Shown: positions 18,602-26,786 of the stretch, piece after piece
How the letters are laid out: each line of letters starts with the position of its first letter
Numbering within the stretch: the first letter of the stretch is position 1
Origin: Pseudoprimorskyibacter insulae
Lineage (GTDB): Bacteria; Pseudomonadota; Alphaproteobacteria; Rhodobacterales; Rhodobacteraceae
Length of the DNA: 64,000 bases
Reading direction: 5' to 3'
Assembly (NCBI RefSeq): GCF_900302505.1
Contig: NZ_OMOJ01000001.1
Span: forward strand, 682,001 to 746,000
Position numbers and translations under genes: made by a program
The notes under the pieces: generated by a model
Database searches by the model: none
The model's input: only the letters and a program-made list of their open reading frames with translations
What the model was told of the DNA's origin: nothing

Positions 18602-19372
18602 ATGCCAACCATCGACCTGAACGCCGATCTGGGCGAGAGCTTTGGCCCATGGCCCATGGGGCGTGACGCCGATCTGCTGGGGATCGTGACTTCGGCGAAT
18701 ATCGCCTGCGGGATGCATGCGGGCGACTGGGATGTGATGGCCAAGACCATCGCCGCCGCCGCCGAAAATGGTGTTGGCGTCGGGGCGCATCCCGGTTTCC
18801 CCGATCTGCAAGGCTTTGGCCGCCGCGATATGGCCATGCCCGTGGACAGCTTGCGCAATCTGGTCTGCTATCAAGTCGGTGCCGCCCGCGCCATGGCCGA
18901 GGCCGCCGGGGCACAGCTCCGCCATGTCAAGCTGCACGGGGCGATGGCCAATATGGCCTCGCGCGATTTGGCGGTGGCGCGCGCCTGTCTGGAAGGGGCG
19001 AAATTGGCCGCGCCGGGTGTGATCGCTGTGGTCATCACCGGAACCTGTCAGCAACAGGCCGCCCAGGATCTTGGCTTGCCCTGGGCCGGAGAGGTCTTTG
19101 CCGACCGCGCCTATCAAAGCGATCTGACCTTGGTCCCGCGCGGCCAGCCCGGCGCCGTCCTGCACGACCCCACAGACGCCGCCAGCCGCGTGCTGCGCAT
19201 GATCGAAGCGGGCGGCATCGAAACCCAAGACGGCCAGATCTGTCCTGCTGCCGTCGATACAATTTGCCTGCACGGCGACGGGGATACCGCCATCGCTATG
19301 GCCCGAGCGATCCGCGAAATGCTTGAGCAATCGGGGATTACCCTGTGCTCCTTCACAGGCAGACAGGGCTGA
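18602..19372 (+). CDS. pxpA: 5-oxoprolinase subunit PxpA
   Basis: A 256-residue LamB/YcsF family protein. The N-terminal DLNADLGESFGPWPMG and NIACGMHAGD motifs, VGAHPGFPD and FADRAY all match the family. A GGAGG precedes the ATG at 18602. This is the third component of the pxpBCA 5-oxoprolinase, and the operon is complete. The following 127 bp lead to tRNA-Phe with no further gene. Confidence 0.94.
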   Translation: MPTIDLNADLGESFGPWPMGRDADLLGIVTSANIACGMHAGDWDVMAKTIAAAAENGVGVGAHPGFPDLQGFGRRDMAMPVDSLRNLVCYQVGAARAMAEAAGAQLRHVKLHGAMANMASRDLAVARACLEGAKLAAPGVIAVVITGTCQQQAAQDLGLPWAGEVFADRAYQSDLTLVPRGQPGAVLHDPTDAASRVLRMIEAGGIETQDGQICPAAVDTICLHGDGDTAIAMARAIREMLEQSGITLCSFTGRQG

Positions 19373-19499
19373 TTTCAGGTGTTCCGACAGGCCCATTCCG
19401 GACCGTCTGAATTTCTTGACGAATTTGTCAAAATGCCTCTGGACACCGCCCCACACCTCGCCTAGAAGGCCTGCACCCGAACGCAACAGCGTTCCCCGT

Positions 19500-19574
19500 G
19501 CCCGGGTAGCTCAGGGGTAGAGCAGTGGATTGAAAATCCTCGTGTCGGTGGTTCGATTCCGCCCCCGGGCACCA
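19500..19574 (+). tRNA. tRNA-Phe (GAA), element attachment gene
   Basis: A 75-nt tRNA with acceptor stem GCCCGGG/CCCGGGC, discriminator A and encoded CCA, D-arm TAGCTCAGGGGTAGAGCA, anticodon loop TTGAAAA (anticodon GAA) and T-loop GGTTCGATTCC. One mismatch is present in the anticodon stem. The gene remains intact because the integrated element restores its 3' half; the displaced chromosomal 3' half is found at 34513-34558. Confidence 0.95.
19529..19574. repeat. attL: left 46-bp direct repeat in tRNA-Phe
   Basis: Positions 19529-19574 (anticodon loop through CCA of tRNA-Phe) are identical over 46 bases to 34513-34558. Sequence diverges immediately on both sides. Identity extending to the tRNA 3' end is the classical core of tyrosine-integrase attachment sites. 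Confidence 0.93.
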
Positions 19575-19651
19575 CTAAAACTCAATTAAATCAATTTTTT
19601 AGCCAATGATTTGCGGTCTCGTGAGGCCGCGCAGGTTGGTGTGGGTATCAT

Positions 19652-20842
19652 TTGGGTAGCATTGCATGGTGCAATGGAGATCGCCGCCGTCTGGTCTTTT
19701 CAGTAGATGCGCTCGCGTGTGCTGTTACAAAGAACGAAGAGCATAGGACGATCAACTTGATAGAAGAAGCGTTTCGAGAACTCCGTTCATCGCCGATGAA
19801 CTTGCATGTCCATGAAGAATTCCTCGTCGCTTGTATGCGGGACGCCAGCCCTATCGCACGTGATCATGTTCGGCTGTTGTTTGTCGATGACTACGACGGC
19901 GATACCTTCAAGTGGGAATTCAAAGAACCTGCGGGGATGGCACTTCTGGCATGGGGAGATGATGGCATTGAAGACATCAGGCGTGCGTTCTTCGACAACG
20001 ACAGTTATGCCAATAGGACGATTGCTTTCGACATCCTTTCTGCTGCAGCTGCCGGGAAAGGCCCTATGCGAGTATCTGTGGGAGCGCCTTCAAAGGTCTG
20101 GGCACAGCTAACAGAAGGCGGCAATCTGCCTACACCAGTTCAAGTGGCCGCAAGAAAAGCACTGGTCGAATTGGTTCTATCAATCGACGCAATTGAGGAG
20201 GTTGCAGGCTTGATAGGCGGGGTGCTTCAGAAACAGCAGTTCAGGGATGATGGCGCCGCCGTTGAACTCATTCGAGCCGCTTCGAGCCGATGGCTTGCTA
20301 TTGGCGATACGGTGTTAAACGAATTTCGAAAACTCATCGCCAATAATTCGAATGACGAACCTGTCTTTCAAAGTTTCTTAGGAGCCAATCCACAGCTTTT
20401 GGACCCAATGGCAATTGAAGTATGGCCGGAACCGAACTTGTTTGGCTCTCGGAAGCCCGACTTCGTTGTAAAACGTTCGGACGGAAGCTATCTTGTCGTT
20501 GAGATTGAATGCCCCGCGAAGACACTAATTACGAAGGGGGGACACCCTTCTGCGGACGTCACCCACGCCGAACATCAAGTAACAGATTATCGCAATTACA
20601 TGTTGCGTCACATTGGAACTGTAAAGGATGTCTTCGCAGGGTTCTCTGATCCGGACTGCTTGGTTGTGGTTGGCTTGGAAGAAACCCTATCTCCCGAACA
20701 AAAGCAGGTCTTGGCTTCGCTTAATGGCGCGCGCCACCGGGTGAAGGTAGTGGGATTTGATTGGCTACTTGAACGAGCTGAGAGGGTATCCAAGAATGTC
20801 TCAGAGCGGGGTGTAGTAGTAAGCGTACAGCGCATGACCTAA
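19652..20842 (+). CDS. Shedu-like nuclease (DUF4263 family)
   Basis: A protein of up to 396 residues. The C-terminal third shows the Shedu/DUF4263 nuclease pattern: FLGANPQLLDP, then KPDFVVKRSDG, YLVVEIECPAK and AEHQVTDYRNYM, equivalent to the PD-(D/E)xK strand-pair and Q...Y helix. The usual Lys after the Glu appears as EIEC-P-A-K, so the catalytic triad is slightly atypical. The N-terminal 250 residues are helical and probably sense or scaffold. Shedu proteins act in anti-phage defence as nucleases. The start is uncertain: TTG 19652 is the first possible codon, but ATG 19797 is an alternative. It is the first gene after the integration site. Confidence 0.7.
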   Translation: MGSIAWCNGDRRRLVFSVDALACAVTKNEEHRTINLIEEAFRELRSSPMNLHVHEEFLVACMRDASPIARDHVRLLFVDDYDGDTFKWEFKEPAGMALLAWGDDGIEDIRRAFFDNDSYANRTIAFDILSAAAAGKGPMRVSVGAPSKVWAQLTEGGNLPTPVQVAARKALVELVLSIDAIEEVAGLIGGVLQKQQFRDDGAAVELIRAASSRWLAIGDTVLNEFRKLIANNSNDEPVFQSFLGANPQLLDPMAIEVWPEPNLFGSRKPDFVVKRSDGSYLVVEIECPAKTLITKGGHPSADVTHAEHQVTDYRNYMLRHIGTVKDVFAGFSDPDCLVVVGLEETLSPEQKQVLASLNGARHRVKVVGFDWLLERAERVSKNVSERGVVVSVQRMT

Positions 20843-20937
20843 TAAGCAGATGTTGCTAACGGCATCTAACGTCGATCTTCTCTTGAAAGCGGACCTTAGA
20901 AGGCAGACATTCAACCGACAGACGAGGTTGAACGACA

Positions 20938-22014
20938 GTGTTTCACGCGAGCGAGGATAGCCTAGACGACCTGCTGAGAGCTGTCTTCAAGCAGCTGCTC
21001 ACAGGGCGTGGGAATTTTGAGGTCGACTCTAGCAAGGGTAGAAGCACTGAGGTCTTCGGCGCGCTCTTGGAGCTTAAGAACCCACGCGCGCGGCTGAGCA
21101 GGTCGTTCTCGAAAGCTAAAGCCTTCAGTCCACTTGGCGAGTTATTTTGGTACTTGGCAGGCAGTGATAGCGTCGAGTTCATCAAACACTACATACCCAA
21201 TTACCCGAAGCTGATCAAAGATGAAGTAACGGCGAATGGGGCCTACGGACCACGAATTTTCGGCGATATGGCATCTGAAAAGAGAGACGAAACGAGTCAG
21301 TGGGATCGGGTGATCCGCACTCTCCGAGAAAGAGAAGGCTCGCGCAACGCACTTATCCAGATTTACGCCAACTCCGATTCAAAGCCGAAGAACGGAGACA
21401 AGCCATGCACCTGCACCATTCAGTTCGCGGTCAGGAACGGGCAGTTGTTGATGCACACGCATATGCGTTCCAATGATGCATTCTTCGGGCTTCCCCATGA
21501 CATTTTTACATTTACAATGCTGCAAGAGATTGCGGCTCGTGAACTTGGCTACGGATTGGGAAGGTACACGCACTCAGTGACAAGTTTACATCTATACCAT
21601 GACAGCGCAGCAACGGAAGATCGTCCTGCGAACACTTCAACTTCCGGTGCTGAGGCCTATTATCGAGAAGGCTTTCATGAATCTCGCCCAATGCCTGAGA
21701 TGCCCTCGGGAAACCCTTGGCCGGACATCGAACAGGTGAAGATCGCCGAGCGGAAAATTAGGGGCGGAAACATCGAATATGTCGCGCCGACAGACCTCGC
21801 TCGGTACTGGAAGGACTTCATTGAACTTTTTAGAATTCACAAGATGTTTGAAGACATGAGGAAACGCAGCGATGACCTTACAACTGAAAGGCCCGAGTTG
21901 CGCCGAATTGTGAAGACAATGAAGGAAATTTCGCCGATCTACGAAATATATATTCGCGACAAGCTGCAGCGAAAGCAATCGCCCGTTCGAGACCTATTCG
22001 AGAACGCAGGTTAA
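20938..22014 (+). CDS. Thymidylate-synthase-like nucleotide (hydroxy)methylase, probable dCMP-type
   Basis: A 358-residue TS-fold enzyme starting at GTG 20938. Key residues keep E. coli ThyA spacing exactly: nucleophile Cys157 in PCTCTIQF (ThyA Cys146), Arg177 in MRSND (Arg166), His218 and Tyr220 in LHLYH (His207, Tyr209). The residue 31 after the Cys, Asn177 in ThyA, is Asp188 here (GLPHD). In phage T4 dCMP hydroxymethylase that same change switches preference from dUMP to dCMP. The GELFWYLAG and NGAYGPRIFG blocks correspond to ThyA's folate/nucleotide-binding parts. About 90 extra C-terminal residues are rich in charged helices. The next gene starts within 11 bases. It is probably not the housekeeping thyA, because it lies on a mobile element and departs at the base-recognition residue. 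Methylation versus hydroxymethylation is not decided by sequence alone. Confidence 0.8.
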   Translation: MFHASEDSLDDLLRAVFKQLLTGRGNFEVDSSKGRSTEVFGALLELKNPRARLSRSFSKAKAFSPLGELFWYLAGSDSVEFIKHYIPNYPKLIKDEVTANGAYGPRIFGDMASEKRDETSQWDRVIRTLREREGSRNALIQIYANSDSKPKNGDKPCTCTIQFAVRNGQLLMHTHMRSNDAFFGLPHDIFTFTMLQEIAARELGYGLGRYTHSVTSLHLYHDSAATEDRPANTSTSGAEAYYREGFHESRPMPEMPSGNPWPDIEQVKIAERKIRGGNIEYVAPTDLARYWKDFIELFRIHKMFEDMRKRSDDLTTERPELRRIVKTMKEISPIYEIYIRDKLQRKQSPVRDLFENAG

Positions 22015-22024
22015 GGTGCAAGGC

Positions 22025-22963
22025 ATGAACGGCATCCACAAAGACAGACTAAATGAGTTCATTGGAAAAATTGAACAGCTTGACGCTCAGCTTGGCCCCC
22101 TTCCCGGAATCGCGACTGCTCAACGGAGACAGTGCTGGGCGCAACAGATCGTGTCCAGCCTACGTCGAATTTCATATACTGACACTTTGTTGATGCGTAG
22201 CGTGAATGCGGCGAGGCGTGATCCGCATTCTGGTATTTTCGACCCCGTACGAGGGGCACTTCACTTTCAGAGAAGCGGACAGCTCGACGAAGCGGTCTGG
22301 TTAACTTTCGTCCTCACCCATTTCGGAAAACACGCGGTAGACGAATGGAAACTGGCTGCAAATGTCTATGGTTCGTTTGGCGTGGGACCAGTTTGGACGT
22401 TCGCACAGTATGCTGCAGCCCCTGCAGGGTTCGAGAACATGTTGGCCGCAAACTCTGGCCGGTTGGCGGACGCCAGCATTTCGGGTAGTTTTTCTAACCA
22501 CCGCAAATTTCAGAGCAAGAAACCTCAAGCCATAGCGAAGACGTTTCGCACGTACTATGAGTGGCAGACTGAGTTCGGCGGATTTCGTGATCGAATGATC
22601 GCGACACATGCAAGTGTCGGTCAGGAACCCCAAGCGGCTTTCGATGCTCTCTACAAGTCCATGAAGGGGGTGTTTGGCTTCGGTGGAGGACGCCTCGGAA
22701 GGTTCGATTTCCTTACGATGCTCGGCAAACTTCAGCTTGCTCCGATTACACCAGGCAGCGTCTACTTGGATAAGGCAACAGGACCGCTTGCAGGGGCGCG
22801 GCTACTGTTTTTCGGTGATCGCGACCATCACATTACCGGTAGAGCCTTGGAGCCTCGCGTTGATGCCTTGGACGGGGTTCTTGGCGTGGGAAAACAGGTG
22901 ATCGAAGACAGCCTCTGCAATTGGCAAAAAAGCCCTGACGTTTACGAGTATTTCCGAGGGTGA
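22025..22963 (+). CDS. Probable aGPT-pyrophosphorylase-like (clade 3) glycosylase-fold protein
   Basis: A 312-residue protein (ATG 22025 with AAGG upstream; GTG 22016 is possible). It resembles the alpha-glutamyl/putrescinyl-thymine pyrophosphorylase-like clade, predicted to have a DNA-glycosylase-type helix-hairpin-helix fold. Supporting stretches are AVWLTFVLTHFGKH, WKLAANVYGSFGVGPVWT, GRLGRFDFLTMLGKLQL and YLDKATGPLAGARLLFFGD, with a VDALDGVLGVGKQVIEDSLC end. This clade was predicted by comparative genomics to act on modified thymine or hydroxymethylated bases and is found beside TS-like genes. Here it is translationally coupled to the TS-like enzyme. The assignment is from remembered family features, and the biochemical role of clade 3 is unproved. 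Its 3' end overlaps the convergent metalloprotease gene by 22 bp. Confidence 0.55.
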   Translation: MNGIHKDRLNEFIGKIEQLDAQLGPLPGIATAQRRQCWAQQIVSSLRRISYTDTLLMRSVNAARRDPHSGIFDPVRGALHFQRSGQLDEAVWLTFVLTHFGKHAVDEWKLAANVYGSFGVGPVWTFAQYAAAPAGFENMLAANSGRLADASISGSFSNHRKFQSKKPQAIAKTFRTYYEWQTEFGGFRDRMIATHASVGQEPQAAFDALYKSMKGVFGFGGGRLGRFDFLTMLGKLQLAPITPGSVYLDKATGPLAGARLLFFGDRDHHITGRALEPRVDALDGVLGVGKQVIEDSLCNWQKSPDVYEYFRG

Positions 22964-24066
22964 GAAAGGACCGGCAGTTTAGTGCTCCCTTCCCATTTGT
23001 AACGGCGCTTTAGATCATTAAATTGGTGCGGCTGGAGCGCCCCAGCTTTTTGAAGCTGTCCAACAATGATGCCCGGTGTCACCCCGGCTTTACGAGCGAT
23101 TCTCCGTGCATGAGGACGGGTCGGCATTGCGTTTAACATCTCATCTCGCAAGTCAGCCGGAACAAGCGTATCTTGAGCGAAAATGTCAGCTTCATCTTCG
23201 AATACAGACGCGCCTAGCGGTGACGGATCAGCGCCATCCACCGAAATGTGGTCAGTGCCATGCAGAACCACGTGTGCGGCCTCGTGGAAAAAAGTGAACC
23301 AGAAATGGTCTTCACTCAAATAGCGAAAGCTTAGCAAGATAATCGGGTTGCCGTTTGGGGATGTCCAAGTTGCACCGCTTGCTCGACAACCTTTCGGGGC
23401 CTTCGAGCTTACCAGACCAACACCTTCCTCAGCGCAAGCTTGCTGTAGTTTTGGAAAGAATAACTCGGGGCGCTTGAGCGCACATAGCTTCTTCAACTCA
23501 GTTAGACGTTTCTTGAAATTGCTCGCGGAAAACTTCGCCAAGGTCAGGTTTTCAGCTTGCATCTCTCCGATACGCAGCCAAGCCAAAGTCGCCATCTCGT
23601 CGGTCTCAAAGGCAAAAGATGTTCGAAATGCAACTTGGCCAATCCCAGCGGAGTACCGCTCGTTCCAACCGCTGATGCTATCGCATCCAAAAAAGCTCAG
23701 GATGTCCTCGGATAGGCGCTCACCGCGAGAGCCTTTCGGCAGCCAACCGAGTTCTCGGAGGGCTCGAACTGGAAACGACTGCCCCCACCTAGACAGCTCT
23801 TCGGTTGGCGCAGAACCTGCAAGCCGCGCTCTATCGCCCAGAAACTGGTTATAGCGTTCGATCCAGAACTGGCGTGATGCACCAAGCTCCGAAGATAGGG
23901 CGTCTGCGATTTCATCGGAAATCACAACGCGCCCTTCCATTATTCCAGAAAACAAGTCTTCTTCGAACCCGATGCGTTCGGCCAAATCGTGAATTGATGT
24001 TTTTCCAGCCGCAGCCAGCCGTGCGATTGTGTCGCCCGGTGGGGAAGCCCAGTTTGGTTCAAACAT
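22942..24066 (-). CDS. HigA-like antitoxin fused to ImmA/IrrE metallopeptidase
   Basis: A 374-residue protein. Residues 8-75 form a HigA-type XRE helix-turn-helix (GDTIARL...HDLAERIGFEE...VISDEIADALSSELG...FWI). The C-terminal part carries a zinc-peptidase HExxH in FFHEAAHVVLHG near residue 258, followed by an acidic EDEADIFAQD, the ImmA/IrrE signature. ATG 24066 shares one base with the stop of the upstream toxin gene (TGATG). The fusion suggests an antitoxin/repressor whose own protease domain may control its stability, or that cleaves a phage or element repressor. This mechanism is inferred from ImmA-family precedent. Confidence 0.82.
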   Translation of the reverse strand: MFEPNWASPPGDTIARLAAAGKTSIHDLAERIGFEEDLFSGIMEGRVVISDEIADALSSELGASRQFWIERYNQFLGDRARLAGSAPTEELSRWGQSFPVRALRELGWLPKGSRGERLSEDILSFFGCDSISGWNERYSAGIGQVAFRTSFAFETDEMATLAWLRIGEMQAENLTLAKFSASNFKKRLTELKKLCALKRPELFFPKLQQACAEEGVGLVSSKAPKGCRASGATWTSPNGNPIILLSFRYLSEDHFWFTFFHEAAHVVLHGTDHISVDGADPSPLGASVFEDEADIFAQDTLVPADLRDEMLNAMPTRPHARRIARKAGVTPGIIVGQLQKAGALQPHQFNDLKRRYKWEGSTKLPVLSHPRKYS

Positions 24067-24389
24067 CAAGCAAACACCTCCCCTTCAATTACGATAGCTT
24101 TCAGGTGGATTCGATGAGCATCTTTCCACGCTTCGTCTCCAACGCCGGATGCAGCTATCACCGTCTTCAGTGTGCAGCCAGTGGATACGAACCAGTCCAG
24201 CTCAAAGGTGCCTTCGACTTTCGTCGCCGAAAGCGGTCCCATAGGTAAGTCACCGGCAAAGAACGCCGCCCTGAAATCCGCCACCAAACCGATGAACGCC
24301 TGACCGTTTTCACTTCCGAGGTGACGGTAGGCTTTCTTGGGTTCTGTTGCCAAGTCCCTCATGCGCTTGCTCGAAAAAGTCGGTTCCAA
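24066..24389 (-). CDS. HigB-like toxin (RelE/ParE superfamily)
   Basis: A roughly 107-residue protein directly upstream of the HigA-ImmA gene. The pattern FSSKRMRDLATEPKKAYRHLG, followed by ADLP...LSATKVEGTFELDW and ending DAHRIHLKAI, resembles HigB-like 'killer' proteins that cleave ribosome-associated mRNA. TTG 24389 is preferred because it gives the usual short N-terminus before the FSSKRM strand; TTG 24416 is an alternative. The toxin-first order agrees with higBA modules. The region upstream (24390-24603) has no other supported gene. Confidence 0.65.
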   Translation of the reverse strand: MEPTFSSKRMRDLATEPKKAYRHLGSENGQAFIGLVADFRAAFFAGDLPMGPLSATKVEGTFELDWFVSTGCTLKTVIAASGVGDEAWKDAHRIHLKAIVIEGEVFA

Positions 24390-24603
24390 GGATCCAGCAT
24401 CCCAAAAGTTGCACAAAATGGAGCCTTGGAAGGCACGTCGCTTACAATATCTTCCCAGCAGTCATACATGCAGCGGGTGTAGCGGGCTTGGCCGCAAAAG
24501 TCACGAGCGAACTGTCGTGAGGTTAGGATTGGCTGACGACATCTGCCACACCGATCTGTTCGGGAACGATGCGGTGCGCAGCTCGGACCCCAGTGTTGAC
24601 CAA

Positions 24604-24630
24604 GGAAAAGGGGCGCGATGTGCGCCCCTC
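24604..24630 (-). terminator. Rho-independent terminator
   Basis: A perfect 8-bp stem (24609-24616 with 24622-24629, loop GATGT) followed on the minus strand by TTTTCC. It lies 29 bases downstream of the small minus-strand gene ending at 24659. Confidence 0.75.
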
Positions 24631-24658
24631 TCGTTCTTCACTGAGGTGTTGGCTAGCC

Positions 24659-24871
24659 CTACGCAGGTTTCTTCGGCTGCAAAGCGCGCCGCGCTTCTTT
24701 CTCGGCAGCGGACCCCTTCACCCATTGCCACGGCGCGCGGGGCTTCCTCGCCTTCGCCAGTTCGGGGTTCGCTTTGGCGTCACTGGCGGCGGCGCGCAGC
24801 CGTTCGCGAGCCTCGCGCGAGTCGATCTTCAGTTCGTCGCAGATGGCCTTGAGCGTCACAATTTCGGTCAT
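24659..24871 (-). CDS. Small conserved-looking hypothetical protein
   Basis: A 70-residue protein with a strong AGGAG ribosome site 6 bases before ATG 24871 and its own terminator downstream. It is helical and basic: MTEIVTLKAICDELKIDSRE resembles a minimal DNA-binding helix-turn-helix opening, and the tail is rich in Lys, Arg and Ala. It may be a small DNA-binding or accessory protein of the element. No family is recognised with confidence. Confidence 0.65.
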   Translation of the reverse strand: MTEIVTLKAICDELKIDSREARERLRAAASDAKANPELAKARKPRAPWQWVKGSAAEKEARRALQPKKPA

Positions 24872-25182
24872 GTCGATCTCCTAAGTTGCTGATGAAGATC
24901 GATAAGACGCAAGGCCAGAGCGTGTCAGGGATAACCCCAGAACATCTTTAGCTATTCTCGATCTGCTGCTATGACTGATCTCGACGCGGCAGACGCAGCC
25001 GTGTTGGGGCGTGGAAACCCCTCTCTGACTAGGCCGGGCAACCGGCTGAACACCTTTGACCTATGGTCGGGGTGCCTGTGTTATACAACAGGCCGCCCGG
25101 CTAAAGGCACAGGGTCCGTGTCAGAGCGGATTTCCAACACCCCGATCACCAGTCAATTGCGAGGGCGCTCGCAGATCGGGGT
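24872..25182. other. Gene-free stretch in the element
   Basis: No coding region is supported over these 311 bp. A frame from 24971 to 25261 exists on the plus strand but lacks a ribosome site and has no protein-like composition. A short inverted repeat (GCCTGT...CAGGC around 25074-25093) and other local GC hairpins are present, so a structured RNA or leader for the following gene is possible but unproved. Confidence 0.4.
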
Positions 25183-25566
25183 TTGGTGGAACTGGCGCTG
25201 TCCCATCCCGTCGAGTGGACCGACCGTGCAAGCCTGCCTGACCGCGCAGGCGTGTATCTGATTGCGCGTGGCGAACCAGGTAACACTGTCTACATCGGTC
25301 GAACATGGGGCGCGAAGGGGATACGCCACAGGATACGGACGTTCCACAGGTCGGCGACCACCGGGCAGAAGGGCCATGCCGGGGGCGTCACATTCCACGG
25401 CGTGTTCGACGGCGACACGACTGGCTTGCTCGTTTCGGTGCACCTGCCTGACGGCATCGACCCCAAGCCGGAAATCCTGCACCCCTACATCGCCTATGCC
25501 GAGCGACGGTTGATCTGGGAGCATGTCGAGGCGCATGGTGGGCTGCCGGTGTGCAACTCGGAATGA
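25183..25566 (+). CDS. GIY-YIG-like nuclease domain protein
   Basis: A 127-residue protein with a GIY-YIG-type core: Gly-Val-Tyr-Leu-Ile at residues 23-27, then Val-Tyr-Ile-Gly-Arg-Thr about 9 residues later, followed by an Arg/His-rich helix (GIRHRIRTFHRS) that supplies the family's catalytic Arg. A Glu in the C-terminal AYAERRLIWEHVE helix fits the metal-binding Glu. It would be a small single-domain endonuclease-like protein. The start is TTG 25183 or GTG 25186; no ATG is available. The frame is open upstream to 25105, so a longer N-terminus with a rare start cannot be excluded. Confidence 0.65.
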   Translation: MVELALSHPVEWTDRASLPDRAGVYLIARGEPGNTVYIGRTWGAKGIRHRIRTFHRSATTGQKGHAGGVTFHGVFDGDTTGLLVSVHLPDGIDPKPEILHPYIAYAERRLIWEHVEAHGGLPVCNSE

Positions 25567-25845
25567 CCTGCAACTAACCCCGAGGATCGAGAGCGAAACG
25601 CGCGCGTGGCGGCGTTGTATTGAGCCAGGAGCGCCGGGGCGTGCCTCAGGCATGTGATCCCGCCGCAATCCCGGCTGGCGCGCTGTGTGGCGCGCTCACG
25701 GCGGAAATCCCGACATCCGAACGGGCGCGGCGCATCGGCATGGCTACCTCTGTGGTCTTCCTCGCCGGGACGGGAATTACCCTGACGGGCGATGGTCCCT
25801 GATCTTATTGCGCTCGCATCGAAATCAGCCAGCGAGGAAATCGGC

Positions 25846-26076
25846 ATGACGATACGCGCGACATGGGCCTTCAACGGCCAGACGAAAACCATCTTGGGCA
25901 ATTGGCAACGCCTGTGGTGCCTGCTGTTCGGCCCGTTCTACTACCTGTTCAAGGGCATGTTCCTGTGGGCGATCTTGTCGCTGATCACGGCCAACGGCCT
26001 GTGGATCGGCTTCCCCCTGTTCAACCGCGCCATCGTGCTGCGCCACTACCATCGCAAGGGATGGGTGCAAGAATGA
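25846..26076 (+). CDS. Small membrane protein, DUF2628-like
   Basis: A 76-residue protein starting at ATG 25846 with GAGGAAA upstream. After a polar N-terminus there is a Trp/Phe-rich hydrophobic block (LWCLLFGPFYYLFKGMFLWAIL) and a second hydrophobic stretch, then a basic His/Arg tail. The FGPFYYLFKG pattern is like DUF2628 inner-membrane proteins. Function unknown. The 280 bp after it (26077-26356) hold no supported gene. Confidence 0.6.
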   Translation: MTIRATWAFNGQTKTILGNWQRLWCLLFGPFYYLFKGMFLWAILSLITANGLWIGFPLFNRAIVLRHYHRKGWVQE

Positions 26077-26356
26077 CCGCCCGAGCAGTTTGCCACCCGA
26101 GTGGAACCCGGCGCGCTATGCCAAAACCCCGCGCGAACGCGGACCGCATGAAAAGGCTGGGCAATTTAGCTCCGGCTCGTACCCGACAGACTGACAGATA
26201 GTCAACGGGTCGGTCCGAGGCGTTCCACGCAGCGCTGTCAAAGGGCGACCACAGGGGGATGGGGGGAGATGTTTTTTTATCGGCGCGCCCCCTTTGGGCG
26301 GACAAGGGGTCATGCATACTGCCGAGGTTTTCGGCCCCTAGCCGCCGCCCATCGCG

Positions 26357-26653
26357 TCAGTTGATCTTGGTGCGGGGGATGACATCGAACGGCAGTTTTC
26401 CCTTCCGTCGTAACTCCTGAAATCTCTCGATGTGCGCCATGATCGTGAGCGCATGTTTGAACGCGAGGTCGGTCCGCGAATAGGTCTCAAATCCGTGGAT
26501 CGACGCATAGAGGCCGGTCACCTCTAGAAGGGCTTCGACAACATCGGTGTTGGTCAGATTGATCTCTTCTGACCCCTCTGTCCTGCCCTCATTCAGAATT
26601 GCCTGCTGGATCGCTGATTTCAGGCGCTTCTGCATTTCGTCGTGCTTGGTCAT
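26357..26653 (-). CDS. Hypothetical protein of the element
   Basis: A 98-residue, mostly helical protein. ATG 26653 is chosen because AGAAGGAAA stands just upstream; the frame continues to 26767 without a site. Acidic and polar, ending KLPFDVIPRTKIN. No family is recognised. It lies downstream of the helicase-primase pair on the same strand and may be expressed with them. Confidence 0.55.
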   Translation of the reverse strand: MTKHDEMQKRLKSAIQQAILNEGRTEGSEEINLTNTDVVEALLEVTGLYASIHGFETYSRTDLAFKHALTIMAHIERFQELRRKGKLPFDVIPRTKIN

Positions 26654-26786
26654 CTTGGATTTCCTTCTGATATTTGAAGCGCCTGGGCCGCCAAGGCTCG
26701 ACAGCGCGGTTTTCGGTGGGGATGAACACTTGCTCAAAAATCCCACACGTGCGTGACTTCTGAGCAAGTGATCGTGGCGGCGCCGA

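Noticed and set aside
20938-22014. Housekeeping thymidylate synthase
   Set aside because: Located on a mobile element, longer than ThyA by about 90 residues, and Asp replaces the dUMP-selecting Asn.
24971-25261. Plus-strand frame of 96 codons in the element
   Set aside because: No ribosome site, Arg/Pro/Gly-rich composition, and it overlaps the better supported GIY-YIG frame.
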